This document shows, piece after piece, positions 1 to 13,890 of a stretch of 64,000 bases of DNA. The translations under genes and the position numbers were made by a program. The DNA comes from Hermodice carunculata (taxonomy: Eukaryota; Annelida; Polychaeta; Eunicida; Amphinomidae), in the NCBI GenBank assembly GCA_964020975.1, contig OZ026629.1, positions 52,720,231-52,784,230 on the forward strand, read 5' to 3'. Position 1 is the first letter of the stretch; each line of letters begins with the position of its first letter. The notes beneath the pieces are model-generated. The model was not told where the DNA came from. It saw only the letters and a program-made list of their open reading frames with translations, and ran no database searches.

Positions 1-3000
1 CCTGGAGATCTAACAGAACCTAGTCACGAAACTGGTGGATGCCGGGGGCAGGTAAATGGTTCCTTAGGGCAGGTTGACTCCTGAGTCAACAGGCAACGGA
101 CCAGGCAAACTGCCCGATATGGGTCAGAGATTAGGCCAATTTAGCACAATAGTTAAGGCCCACTAAGAAGTGCTCTGCCCAAAGATTGCATCAGATCAGA
201 CATGAGAGGACTAAATTTTATCACTGGAACAACTCTGATGGGATCCACAAGCCTAATGCATGAGTATCGGAACCTAAGCAAAGGAGCCTGTGATGCCTGC
301 AAAGGTGCACACACCTTCCTCCAGCACTATCATGTCACACAAGTAGTACTTGGCGAAAGTCGCAAATCATTGTCATTGGCAGGCCTGCAGAATGTTGACG
401 TAGGCAACCAGGTCGAACTGGATGCCAAGGAAGAAGAAAGTCTGCTCCGGCCAAAGACTGGACTTGCTTCGTTTCACTATCAGGCCCAAGTATTGGCAAA
501 GTTCTAAAATGGTCTTTGTGTGATGATGCGAATGCAGGCGCTGAAGCGCCCAGATAAGCCAATTGTCCAGATACACATGAATGCGAACAGCTGACCAGTG
601 AAGGTAAGCAGCAAATGATTGTGCCAACTAGGTAAACACCAGCTGTGCCGTGGCAAGGCCCAACTGAAGTACCCTGAACTGTTAAACTTGGCCTGTGAAT
701 GCAAGCTGCAGAAATTTTTGTGAAGTCTTCGCAATTGGCATGTTGAAGAATGCATCCTGGAGATCCAGAGATGCCATCCACTCCATGGGCCACAGGGCTG
801 CTGCCACCAATGGGGGATCTCCATCTAAAAAGACAGGACTGCCAGAAAGGTGTTCAGCATTGACAGGTCTATGACTGGGGGCCATCCTCCATCCCACCTG
901 GGGACCAAGAAGAGTAAGTTGTAAAAGCTGGGAGAACCTTGATTCTCCACCGTCTGCATGGCATACTTGCTCTGAAGCATCTGAACTGCCAATGCTTGGG
1001 TTCTAGGGTGGGCGTTGTGAACCAAAGGGCTCGTGGCTTAACAAAGTCTTGTATGTAGCCATGTCAGGATGTTGAGGAGGAAAGATTTATCTGTGAGAGA
1101 CTCCCATTGCATGTGGAAGGTGGATGAGCAGCCACTGGCCGGGCACTATGCAGAGTTAAATGACGTGGCAGCATGGAATGATGAGATGGTGCACTGTAGC
1201 ATACAGGAGGCAAGAGCCTTGATGCTTGCCCTGCTTCTTTCCTTTGCAAAAGTGCTTCCCCTTCTCTGAGCACTGCCTGCTCTTTCCACGACATCATGTC
1301 CCAGAGGAAACACGAGCCATGGGACAAATAGGCATGGTCTGAGACTTGCCACACTTCTGGGCTGAGGCAGCCAAGGACGAATGTCGGTCGGTCCCCGCTT
1401 TGATGTGGATTCGATCCATCGAGTGGGCCTGATAGTCCTGTGCCTGGTGAACAGAATCCCCATCTCTCCACTGAACAATGTTCCCGAGAAGAGTGGCCCC
1501 ACTCTGGTGGGGTGAAACAATGGGCCAGGCACCTTCTGACCCTAAAGGTAGGCATCCCTCTGCAACAAACAAAGGTTCGCCTCCAAAGTACAGGCAGTCC
1601 GCACCTGGTGGTCAACAGCCCACAACAAGGAAGTCCTAGAAATGATGCCTGGTCTAACCAATCCTGAACAGCCTTCTTGATGTGCAAAGAGCCCTTGAGG
1701 TCATCCAGATGAGACCTCAGAGCGGCCAACCAGACATTGGAGTAGGCCATGGTAAGGATGGATCCACTGGCATCTTCCTCCAATTGCTTGAAGGCCTCGG
1801 CAGACGTAGTGATGGACTTTGGCTGCCAAGCATCAAACTGTCCCTGTCCAAATCCACCGGCAGTGGATGGGACTGAACTATCTGCTCTGGCACAGAAAAC
1901 CATCTCCCATGAAAGTCTGGCTTTGAGAGGAGTCGCTCCTGCTTCAGGTAGCCAGATGTTGGTTGCTCCATTGGAACATGTGTGCTACAAGTCTTGGCTG
2001 TGAGCTGGTCATAAAATTCAGCAACAGAGCAAAAAAGGAATGGGGGTATGTTGCCACGTGTCTTCCAGAGACAAGCCCTGACAATACCATGCAACAGCCC
2101 CACGCCTCTCCTCCTCTGATGGGACCACAGCTAGGTCACCAACCAGCCTCTGAATGAGAGCTTTGTTGTGGTCAAAGCCCTGAGGTGGAGCAGGTGTGGT
2201 ATTCATAGAAGGCTTTTCTGCAGGCCCCAACAAGCTGGGCCATTCAGAGTGTGAATGGTGTGATCATGGAACCTTTGACCTTGGCAGAGATCTGCTAATG
2301 GATGCATCCAAAAACAGAAGCTCATTCTCTGTGGACTGATAGCAGAGTATAAAGCTGCTGCCAGGGATTCTGCTCTGGAGGTAAATCTGCTGGGTCTTTG
2401 GGAGACTCGGCTCAGGGACCACAGCTGCTACTGACTGAGCAATCTGCTGGCAGGAGGGAGCCTGAAGGAGTTCTGGGAACTCCTGAGCCTTGGGGCAGAG
2501 AGAAAGCTGACTTGGGGCAGAAGCAGCAAGCTGCTCTGCCATCAGAGTCTGCTAGGGCTCACTGACAGTGGCAGCAACAGCAGAAGAAGACAACATATCT
2601 GACTGGAAGTGCTATTCCTCACAGAGCTTGGGTTCTGTTTGCTTCTCAAGAGACAGAGGCAGGGTACCTGGCTCAAATGTGGGAGCAAGTGGTATTGCCA
2701 GCAGCTCGTTTTGGGCAGAGCTGCCAAAGGTGCAGGAAGCAAAGCTGTCACTGCCCGTTGGGGAACTGAAGGTGGCATTTGGGTCACCTTAGGGGCCACC
2801 ACCACTAGTGCCAAAGCCCCACTAATGGCAGAAGGTGCCACCTCAGATGTGGTTGCCTTCCACCTCAAACCTACCTTGGCTTAAGATCTGAGCTCTTGGA
2901 GCCGGCAGCTTGCGAAGTTTGTGAAGACACCAGTGGTTTTCCATACCTCCCAGACATATGGCCCAAGCACTTGGACTGGCCAAGGTTCTGGAATACCCAG

Positions 3001-4250
3001 ACAGGAACCCAAAGGTTTCCATTCAGGATGCACCTGTTTGCATGACTTTTGATCCCAGCCCCCATACCTGGAGTACAGAGATCTCGACAGCTTCAGTCAA
3101 TGCGTGGCTGACTTCTTCAAAGGGGTCTCTGAAAAAGAAACAGCCTGAGGCTTACAGGTGGCAATTGGTGCACACAACATATCAGCCTACAATTTCGTAC
3201 TCTTAGCCATAGACTCCAAGGCAAGGGCAACCTTTTGGTCAGTGACTAGAGAAGCAGAGGAAGTCTTTTGGGGTACAGAAGGGCCCTAATGACCTCTGAA
3301 AGCGATCTCTTATTGCCCGACTTATGACTGCGACATCTCTTCTCTTTATTATTCCGTGGTGTTTCTGGTATAGAGACATCTGCCACTTGAGACTGCAGAC
3401 GAACCATGTTGGTACACCTGTGTTTTTCATGTGGAGTCACTGGCAAAGACTCAATGGAGTCAGATTAAACAGCTCAGCATTTGGCAGCTTCAGCCTGCTG
3501 CCTACAACTCACACGGTGAGTCTCCCTCCATGCTGGCTCAAAGAGCAGCAATTTGTCCTTTCCCCAATCCTCACAGTATTTGCATGTTGAATCACTACAG
3601 CAAACTTGACCCAACTGTAGGCAACAACCATAGCAATGCCGACGATCATCCCAGGCCATATAGTGGTTCCATGAGTCCAACTTCTGCCCATGATCAAACA
3701 AGGATGAAAACCCACTGATCACTGCATCAACACAAATGGTTTGCTGCCGAAAGGTAGCAACTGCATGATGTGCACTGTCTTCCCGCTCTGTGCAATCTTG
3801 AAAATCTAGGTTTAAAGCCAATCACCCAGCTCTGCTCCCAATTATTTCAGAGGTATCTGCAGGACAGATATCAGCTTTCTAGGTCTACGAAGAATCCCGG
3901 ACCAAAGAAACGATTTTTGGCAGAAGGGAACGTGCATAAAGTAGTAAACAGTGAATGTTCACTGAGCTCCAACTGGAAATACCAAGCCAGTTATGGCACC
4001 CAAAAGAGGAAGAATGATACGGGGAGCATGCACACCGGGAGTCACCACCAGTTCCAAAGGAACTGAGAGATGGCGCCACAGGCCCGTCAGATTTTCAGGA
4101 ATCAAGTGTGTGAGCTCAACTTGATTTCTTGGGCGTTTGACCTAGACTTAGGTTGCACCCCTTAAGGGGCACAAAGGTCTAATGACCAGTGCTGTAGAAT
4201 TTGGCCTGACCAGAGTGGTGGAATTTGTGGCAGGCTGAAATCCTTTACAT
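1..4250 (-). mobile_element. Decayed DIRS-type tyrosine-recombinase retrotransposon, cut by window edge
   Basis: A long stretch with minus-strand similarity to DIRS retrotransposons, read as a fossil. From right to left it holds a gag-like region (roughly 1064-4080, including a cysteine-rich block near 3500-3820) and then a reverse transcriptase region (about 335-1025). The latter shows blocks typical of the DIRS RT, such as the FLVP..GGW.PVIDLS and SLDLQDAF motifs and a LDxWL-type palm block. RNase H, methyltransferase-like and recombinase parts would lie left of base 1 and are not visible. The right boundary near 4250 is approximate; no terminal repeat could be checked because the other end is missing. 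The element is clearly broken, with well over ten interruptions, and looks old. The DIRS assignment rests on the RT blocks; the gag assignment rests mainly on position. Confidence 0.75.
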
Positions 4251-4657
4251 ATATTTTTAAGTCAGATTTTGCCATCATAAAATACAGTAATTTTGAATAA
4301 TTAATTTGGTGCATTTTTTTCCCTTGGGTGCGGAAATTTGAAAGTGATATCGGGTGCGAACAGGTGAAAGTCCAACACGACTGTTTTCAGGTCAGGCAAA
4401 TTCAACAGGTTGGTGTGCATCACATATGTTAATGTCTGTTATTTTGTAAGTCAGATTTGAACTTAATTGATGAGCATTGTTTTCCTGAAAGTAAAAGCTT
4501 TCACTCTCAGATATGCCAGGATGTGTTATAATGGCCGTCTATGAGAGATTTAATTTAGTGGCAGAGGTCTTGGCAAATGGTGGGCGAGAGGTAACGCTGC
4601 GTAACTGATGCTTTGATCATCGAAGTTAAAGAAGTTGGGAAGTTATTTCTTATGCCA

Positions 4658-4757
<100 letters not shown>

Positions 4758-5427
4758 GCAGATAGAATGTCTTAAGATTTGAATATTCAATGGGATCAGG
4801 TTGACTTGTTTCTCTCATACTCTTATATTAAATTCTATTCAACTTGCAATATTTTTATTTCAAGCTTATTGCTACCATGACATAGTGTGATGTGATGCAA
4901 TGTAATGTACAATGGCAATAGTTATGCATTTTTAAAACACTTTTCACAGCCGTAATAGTGGAATGAATCTTGTTGATTAGATTTATTTAAATTTTCTTGC
5001 AGACCATGTACATTATTTCTCTTTAAAGGATTCAAAGGATTTAAAGCAAGTTTCACTGACCAAATAAGAACATTAACATTTTTCAAAACACAAGAGTAGT
5101 AGTACAAAATTAATTTAATTCAATTGCTCAAACATTATGGTCGCGGAGACATGCATTAAGCTCTTTCATGGGTCTCTTGCATTCTACTCTGAATACAACA
5201 CAATAATAAACAATATGGAAGTGATAGTGTTGCTCGTACAAAAATTTATCATTAACGTGGTAAAATAAATAAGCATTTTAACATTAAGTTCGAATTACAC
5301 GCATAAAAATTTGGAATATGACAAGAATCTTCGTGTTTTGCAGCGAATTTTGTTTAGGTATTACGAGAACACAAAATAACAATGAATATGTTCTTTTACC
5401 GCAATCGATTCATGTGTGTCATTAACC

Positions 5428-5507
5428 AAACGAATAATTTCATGCCTTAAACATTTTTGCCAGACGTATGTGAGGCAAAAATGTTTCAGGCATGAAATAA
5501 TTCGTTT
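5428..5507. repeat. Inverted repeat, 34-bp arms, 12-bp loop
   Basis: The arms 5428-5461 and 5474-5507 are reverse complements with 2 mismatches in 34. The right arm lies in the C-terminal coding part of the LINE remnant (minus strand), so the left arm looks like an inverted duplicate of the LINE end. An RNA copy would fold into a strong hairpin. Confidence 0.9.
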
Positions 5508-5986
5508 AGATCTTTAAAAAGAATGGTAGGTCTATATCTCCTTGTATTATGGACATGAATTTGAGAAAAATAGATACCTTCACATTTTAATAAGTATCTT
5601 GATTTAAAAAGTGGATCGGTTTGAACATAATACTTGCTTTGATTAGCAGTTTGAATGACCTTTTGAATTTGAAACAGTCCATCAAATTTATGCCCTCAGG
5701 CAAGAAGACAATAATTTAAGCCAGGAAGAATCAAAGAATTATAAACAATTGAAGGACATTAGAGGGAAAATCAACTTGTTCATAACACCAGAAATTTAAG
5801 AAATTCTAGATGCAGTCTTTTGAATGTGACTGTTCCAACTAACATTTTTATCTAATATACTGAACCTAAAAACTTAAACTCATCTACACATTTAATTACA
5901 GTGACATCAATTTCAAGAGTAGGGACTATAATCGTTCTCTTTGGCTGGTGGAAGACCATAGATTTATCATCGTCGTCGTCATCATT

Positions 5987-6057
<71 letters not shown>

Positions 6058-6560
6058 TTAAGGATAATCTGTTCAACTTTAACCACATGCTTATTTTGTC
6101 TAATTCCAAGTTAACAATTTGGGGAATCTCTTTGTCCAAACCAAGTGGACTTACAAGTCCCAGTGCAGTAAAAAGGGTTGTGTCATCGGTGTATTTTATA
6201 AACTTAAACTTCGAAGAGGCTGCCATAAAGTCAATTATATAAATCAGAAACAGCAGTATGCCTATAATGGAGCCTTGTGGAATACCTATCGGAATAGTCA
6301 GAAGACCATATTTAAATTTATTACAAACAACTTATTGCTGTCTATTTTTAAAGAAGCTTGTGAATAGGTCTAAGAGCAATCCTTGAATACCATTAAAAAG
6401 TCAGTTTATGGAGCAGAATGTCGTAATCTAAGGTATCAAAAGCCTTCGCAAGGTTCACGTAGAGATTGATTGTTAGCACATCAGAAGGCAAAATCGCTAT
6501 TAAAAATAAGCCTCTCAGAACATCTTAGTAGCACTACATCCAGGGACAGCTTTAAACAAA
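5460..6560 (-). mobile_element. LINE reverse transcriptase remnant (CR1/Jockey-like)
   Basis: On the minus strand, in order, this shows a LAKAFDT-like motif near 6440-6460, a DILLHKL block, a GIPQGS block followed by LLFLIY near 6230-6300, the catalytic palm YTDD followed by TTLF near 6180-6195 (usual form YADD), then a WLKLNRLSL thumb block, a hydrophobic FKFLG block near 5855-5870, and C-terminal LINE-like sequence (KRD/YRP-type blocks) down to about 5520. These are the conserved RT blocks of non-LTR retrotransposons of the CR1/Jockey/L2 group. There is no endonuclease domain, several frameshifts and stops, and an (ATC)n array inserted in the thumb region that reads as poly-aspartate. It is a dead, 5'-truncated copy. 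The exact clade is not resolvable by eye. Confidence 0.85.
5966..6055. repeat. (ATC)n microsatellite inside LINE ORF
   Basis: A trinucleotide array of about 90 bp, imperfect at its left edge (ATC/GTC/ATT variants). It lies between the WLKLNRLSL block and the KSMVFHQ block of the LINE remnant and reads in frame as a poly-Asp tract on the minus strand and poly-Ser on the plus strand. The ORFs over it are therefore not host genes. Confidence 0.97.
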
Positions 6561-7940
6561 TGAAAAAAGGAGATCTTGTAGGCTACTGAGATTTCTTTTG
6601 TTTCTGTTCCAAGTGAAATTCAAACCGTCTGGGTAGGCACAATATAGCATCGTGCAGTATGATATAAAGAGCTGCCTATGTCGTTTGTGCATGAGCAGAA
6701 AAAAAAAGGCACATTCTTGGCAAATACCAATCAACTTTTGTCAACCTTTGGCTGATGGGCCTACAGCAGGTTAATGTCATTTGCATAAATCAAGTGAGTG
6801 GCTCAAACACCCCAAAGGTGACATCGCTTTTTACTGAGCGAGAGTTCAAGCAATCACTACACACTGAACGGTGTTGAGGACGGTGTCTACCCTTGTCTCG
6901 TCCCCTTTGCTGATGAGCCATCGATATCATGCTCTGGTCCACTGGGTGCAAAACAAGTGCTTTTTTGTACCACAATACCCATGTTATCATAAATACTGGC
7001 GCGCCCCTATCTAGGAGTTGTTTTTCATAAGTGGTGATTTGTGTTCTATGAACATTCCAAACGTTTGAATTCGAGCTTGACAACTTCTTCTTGTTCTTTT
7101 TTTTTTTTAATTACAAAAGTCATGCAAAGAAACAAGACATTGCCAAACAAAAAGTCCGCCCCTTAACATTTGATTCCCATTTATTTGATGAGGATTGGTT
7201 GATTCTTTTCTGCATAACTGCTTCAAAAATGAGCAACTCTGGAGAAAAATTGTTCATCTGCTATTTGCATCCAAAACAACTTTAATATCTGATGGGAGTA
7301 CACGAACTAATAATATTTTATCCCAGGCACAATATACGTGATGTGATGATTATTATACAAATATTCACGTATACCAGTTTTAAACATGCTTCTGGTCCAT
7401 CATAAGATACGTTTCTGATAAACAGTTGAAGCTGTACTCAATTGTAAGTTATATTCCCCTTGGGCGCCACTCTGTCGGCCTCCAAACAAAGAGTTCTAAA
7501 TTTGGTTTAAAATTTATAAGAGGATGCTGGCTTTGATGGGTCTGGTCAATCCTGAGTTACATCTCTGAGGCAAAAACATGTTGCAGCTGCAAACAATATA
7601 TTTCCAGGTATCGAATTAACGTCTTCAGGGTCGACGGACGCAGACAGATGAACAAACGGACGACGCATGGCACAACAATGCCGGCATTTTAGCCCAGGGT
7701 AAAAATCAAAGATCTACGGAGCAAAAAGGTCGTGTGAGCAGAAGGCCCCTTTGATCCTTATTTGTATCAGAAGTGCCTCTTGTTTTACTGATAAATGTAT
7801 CGTTGTGGAGAGATCACAGATGAGTGGAGTAACATCACTACCAAATGCACATTCAAGATCTGCTGGGACTTAGGGACCGTCCATATTTGTCATCATTTTC
7901 ACTTATGAACAAAATATTCGTAACTTTTTGACACGCTTAG
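6561..7940. other. Unassigned non-coding stretch
   Basis: About 1.4 kb with only short ORFs (97 codons at most) and no recognisable domain, RNA or repeat termini. Nothing more can be supported here. Confidence 0.5.
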
Positions 7941-8062
<122 letters not shown>

Positions 8063-8241
8063 GTGGTGGCGGCGGTGGTGACTGTCCCGGCATTGATCTG
8101 CTTTGTTGAAAAAACCCGCAAATTGATAAACTCCGGAGAAGACAATTTCCCGATTCTTGTCGGATGTCAGGGAGACCCCTTTCTGTTGGATTTAAATGCA
8201 AATTCGAAACCTAGGTCTGAACCTCTGACTGGTCAAACATC

Positions 8242-8661
8242 ATGGGAAAAATGACGACTAAATATTACACCCGATTTTCAACCGGTAGATCATGGATGTA
8301 CAAGTTTACTCCTATGTCCGTACTCGCAGCTGACGCAGGCCTATATCCCGACATCAAATCGATTTTTGCCAGGTGCATACGATACCACATTGACAAACAC
8401 AAACGATCGGGATTAAATGTTAACTCTAAATTTGTTCCCATAGCAACGCACTTCGAGGCCTTCAAACGCTTGATTGGGGTACAAGTGGATGATGACCAGT
8501 TTAGAAAGGGAATTATGGATGGGCAAGTCCTCTATAATACGTTCGTTGAAGTGGACCTAATGCTCAACTGTCCCTCGAATTCTCAATATGGGTACCCGTA
8601 CATAGTGACGAGAGTGTTATGGGAATTATTCATAATTCTCAATATGGGTACCCATACATAG
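8242..8661 (+). CDS. Unidentified 139-residue ORF
   Basis: An ORF with balanced amino acid composition, unlike the low-complexity ORFs around it. The frame opens after a stop just before 8222, and ATG at 8242 gives a start such as MGKMTTKYYTRFSTG. The central part is mixed charged and hydrophobic (for example KHKRSGLNVNSKFVP) and shows no signal peptide, membrane segment or motif that I recognise. Its last 30 or so codons run through a 56-bp tandem duplication (8578-8661), so the true C-terminus is doubtful. It could be an exon, a transposon-derived fragment or chance. No splice sites or neighbouring gene parts support it as a host gene. Confidence 0.2.
   Translation: MGKMTTKYYTRFSTGRSWMYKFTPMSVLAADAGLYPDIKSIFARCIRYHIDKHKRSGLNVNSKFVPIATHFEAFKRLIGVQVDDDQFRKGIMDGQVLYNTFVEVDLMLNCPSNSQYGYPYIVTRVLWELFIILNMGTHT
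8578..8661. repeat. 28-bp direct repeat, 56-bp period
   Basis: The 28-bp units at 8578-8605 and 8634-8661 differ at one base and share the core TCAATATGGGTACCC. This is a recent tandem duplication with one spacer. Confidence 0.92.
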
Positions 8662-8665
8662 AAAC

Positions 8666-9534
8666 AAGAGGACAATGGAAATGTTAGACAGTCATGATTG
8701 GACAGTACGTGAACGTACCCAATTTGCTTGTTCATTATTCTTAGATGTACATTAAACCTGCAGAAGTAACGTTTTCAAACAAATTTACTGAGTAAATTGT
8801 TTACAATGTTTCAACAATAAATGTTTTCATCGACATAGACGCAGGTGTATCCCCCTTTTTGTATACTTTATTTTTTCAAGAGGATTGGAAAAATAGCCAG
8901 CGGCTAATACAAATTATTCTCATTGTGTAAATACATAGCAGCATGATACTATTGTCTGACTGTACATGGGATGTTTTTCATTTAAAGTTTATTAAAGTAA
9001 TCCACTTTTATGTTTTAAAATATATTTATATTCATTTCATTTTGTAAAGTGTGTTCCGTGGACAAGTACAAGTTTTCCTGTATATATCATGTCCATATAC
9101 TCACCATGATTGAATTGTTTCTCTTTTCGCTGACAAACATGACTGTGTATAATTCAGTGGCGTATGACGAGGCAGAGATGTTATACATACAAATAACATT
9201 AATATGTCATTCCGTGCAAGGTGTAACTTGGGCAATATCAGTGCTGTTAACCGTTGCTTCTCGTCGATATTAGGTTGGCCCTGAAATAATTACAGCTAGG
9301 AAAACACGAAGGTGGTACAGCTTACTAGTAATTCGGATCATTAAAAACATGGCTCTGACAGCCTTCTTGATTTGTCTTTTGTTTTAAACTATGACGAGTC
9401 ATGGATTATACTCTGAAATGTTTATTCAATTTTAAAAGCCACTGATTGATTCATACAACTCTGGCCCTGCACAGGTACCGCACTCGGCAATGTGCTTGGT
9501 AAACTGATGGCCTGGGTGGGAATAAGAGATATAC
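8666..9534. other. Unassigned non-coding stretch
   Basis: AT-rich DNA without recognisable coding or repeat structure, apart from the short segment 9236-9257 that recurs at 10063-10084. Confidence 0.5.
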
Positions 9535-9562
9535 TACATATTTCTTTCTTTCCTTCTTTCCT

Positions 9563-9634
<72 letters not shown>

Positions 9635-9636
9635 TT
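9535..9636. repeat. (CTTT)n microsatellite
   Basis: A pyrimidine-only tetranucleotide array of about 100 bp, imperfect at the left edge (TTCC variants). Confidence 0.97.
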
Positions 9637-9972
9637 TAATTCATAAAAAAGGAACAGTTATGTATCACATGTAGTTACTTCTCCATTGATTATAAGATTA
9701 TGTATAAATTGTATATGGATGTATGAACAATGTTTATTTCTGCATGTACAGGTGTGTTTTCACTTTTCCCTGTTTGGAGTTGGCACCTCCTTGCAGTGGG
9801 CCCGTTTTCCCAGTCCCAAGAGTGCCCACTTCAGAGACGTTTACTGTGTAAATAGACATTAGTGTGTATATCTGAGTCTAACTTGATGATATTCAAGTTT
9901 TAAGACGTGAATTTGCCTCTAAATAACATGATCAAATGCTACAAGTTTATAATCTGAATCAGATGCACTACA

Positions 9973-11239
<1,267 letters not shown>

Positions 11240-12330
11240 ACCAGCATATTTGTTCATTCCAAGAACCTTATTTTGCTATTTTTTTTATCTAACATTTCAT
11301 GTTTTCTCTCATGTAACTTTTCAAATTTCAATGTAAATTTACAAAGCAACAACTTTCCTTTGTAGGCACAAAGACAGATTCCCTTTGAAGTAAATATCCT
11401 TTTCCAGTCCTCAAATCTGTATTTCCCTATAAATTATAATTTTTCAAGATATTGAACACCAAAATATAAGTCTAAGTTTTCCGAAGATACATGGACAATC
11501 GGAAAGGTGCAAACCCATATAGACAACGATATTAGGAAGACAAGCTGTGTAATTCTAGAGTTTTGTGAGATAAGGAAGGGAAAAGACTGCAAAACATTGT
11601 GACAAATTCAGAGTGTACAGACACAATAAGTGAAATTAACAGACGATACCAGACAAATATCACAGAGTACTCCATAAAGTCAATCCATTCATACCAATTA
11701 TTTATAGTGCTTTATAAATTAAAATAATTTCATGAAGATGTGCAAATTTATGTTTCTAATATGTTTTGTTTGTACACCATTTTTTACAAATATTTTTATC
11801 ATACATGCGGCAATTATTGTACTTTTAGGTTCGAATAAAAAGAAAGACAATGACGATAACAGTAACAAACTACAACAAAAATAACAAAAACAACAACAAC
11901 AACAAATATTTTGTTTGAAGATGTAGTTTTGTACGTCATTGTATTGTTTTGTATTGTACTGCTAATCTATGTCATGTATTTAACTGCCATTGTATTTATC
12001 TACTTTAACTCAACCAGTTGGGTACAAAATTAATCTTCACTGAAAACATAAATAAAATATAGGGTATCATAAGTAGCGATCACTTACAACAAAAATATGG
12101 CTAAAATGAAATGAAATGGAAATATAAGAAAAGATGATATGATTTGACAAGATTTCAGCTGATGAGCGGATAGATGAGGAGAAGAGAAAGCCCCGATGCT
12201 TAAATTGTACATGTGCTACTCTGATTATAGTTGTGATTGTGCAAGTCAGCCTTTAATTGATTATGTCCTTCTCTATTCTTTCTGGGTTAAATGAATAAAG
12301 ACTGCAATTTAAATCATTACACTTTATTAT
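11240..12330. other. Unassigned AT-rich stretch
   Basis: No gene, RNA or repeat termini recognised. There is a short (AAC)n-like patch near 11870-11905. Confidence 0.5.
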
Positions 12331-12358
12331 TGTTGTTGTTGTTGTTGTTGTAATTATT

Positions 12359-12405
<47 letters not shown>

Positions 12406-12407
12406 TA
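12331..12407. repeat. (GTT)n-(ATC)n compound microsatellite
   Basis: A GTT run of about 20 bp is followed by ATT and then ATC units up to 12407. It accounts for the poly-Met and poly-Thr ORF on the minus strand. Confidence 0.95.
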
Positions 12408-12834
12408 TGAGCTTACGGATAAATCTTGAGTTTCCGTAGCACTTCCAACTGTGGCATGACTGGTATGGCTGTGCGTCAAGCCCCAAATTACTATCTGAGA
12501 AAATGTTCAAAATTCTAATACCAGCGCTCCCACCCCCACCCCCGGAAAAAAAAGGCAAACAAATAAACTGAAATAGATAAATTGTACAAACACTGGTAAG
12601 AGAGTTGGGCCCCAGGGCTTCAAATTAAAATTTATGTGTTAAGTATTAAGGCTTGAGCTGCTTGTAGTTACTAATGTCTGGATACGAACCCAGGCATTTT
12701 GTTTTTCCAAGAATTCTTTCTTTCTTCTTTATAACCAAATTTTCCGGAGTTTTTCTCGGACGCTTTTATTCTGAAAACCACAAGACTTCCCATGGTGACT
12801 GATCTACCAGTGAAATTGTGCATATCGCTTGGAA

Positions 12835-13890
12835 TAGTCATGATGTTTAAAATTATGCAAATTAGGGCCAATTAAACTTTTAAAAGTTACATATCTTCCA
12901 AACCATTGCAGATCGACACAAAATTTTCAATGTGCCTGCATATGTTTGTGAGACTTGCCAATATAATGGACATTAAATGAAACTTGTAGAATTTTAAATG
13001 ATGCTAATTAGGGGCATTGACAAATTTAAAAGTTGAATATTTCCAAAACCACTATAAATAGAGATGCCATACTTTAACTTTAACTTACAGGTTTATGGCA
13101 GGCCGCATCCAATGATCCATGAACCAAAGTTGTAGGATTTTAATTTATCCAAATTAGGGCAATATGCAAAATTTAAATCTTGTTGAATAGCTTTAAAACT
13201 GTTGTTGATAGGGGCCATTCCAACTTTAATTTATGGATTTGTGTCATAGCCTCATCCAATGAACCATGATCCCAAATTATAAAGTTTTAATTCATGCAAA
13301 TAAGGTAAATACACAAAATTTAAATCTTGAATAAGTTCAAAATTATTACACATGGAGGTGCCATTCCAACTTAGATTTACAGGTTTGTGGCAAAGCCTCA
13401 TCCAATGAACCATGAACCAAAGTTGTAAGAGTTTAATTTATGCAAATAAGGTGAATATGCAAAATTTAAATCTTGAATAGCTTCAAAACTATTGTAGATA
13501 GAGGTGTCATTCCCACTTCAATTTAAAGGTTTGTGACATAGCGCACCCAACGTACCAAAATTGTTAAATTTTAATTTATGCAAATGAGATGAATACACAA
13601 ATTAAAATTTTGAATAACTTCAAAAGTATTACACATAGAGGTACCATTCCAACTTCAATTTGTAGGTTTGTGACATAACCACATCCAACGAACCATGAAC
13701 CAAAGTTGTAGACTTTTAATATATGCAATAAGGTAAAGACACAAAAATTAAAATGTTAAATAGCTTCAAAACTATTATGGATAGTGGTGTCATTCAAACT
13801 TCATTTTATAAGTTTTGTGATATGGCCACATCCAATGACACCAAAGTTGTAGCATTTTGATTTATGCAAACTACGCTAATGCACAAAATT
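12835..13890. repeat. Degenerate tandem array, period about 140-150 bp, 7-8 units
   Basis: A phrase of the type ACCAAAGTTGTAG followed by TTTTAATTTATGCAAAT recurs near 12969 (weak), 13131, 13267, 13417, 13555, 13700 and 13838, with a weaker first copy near 12845. Each unit also carries AGCTTCAAAACTATT and GTGCCATTCCAACTTCAATTT. Spacing is about 136-150 bp. Units differ by many substitutions and small indels, so this is an old minisatellite or satellite block with diverged monomers. It ends about 1.1 kb before the Gq start codon. Confidence 0.9.

Noticed and set aside
12159-12166. CTGATGAG, a hammerhead-like half core
   Set aside because: No GAAAC partner follows at a workable distance; the same holds for CTGATGAG near 6909.
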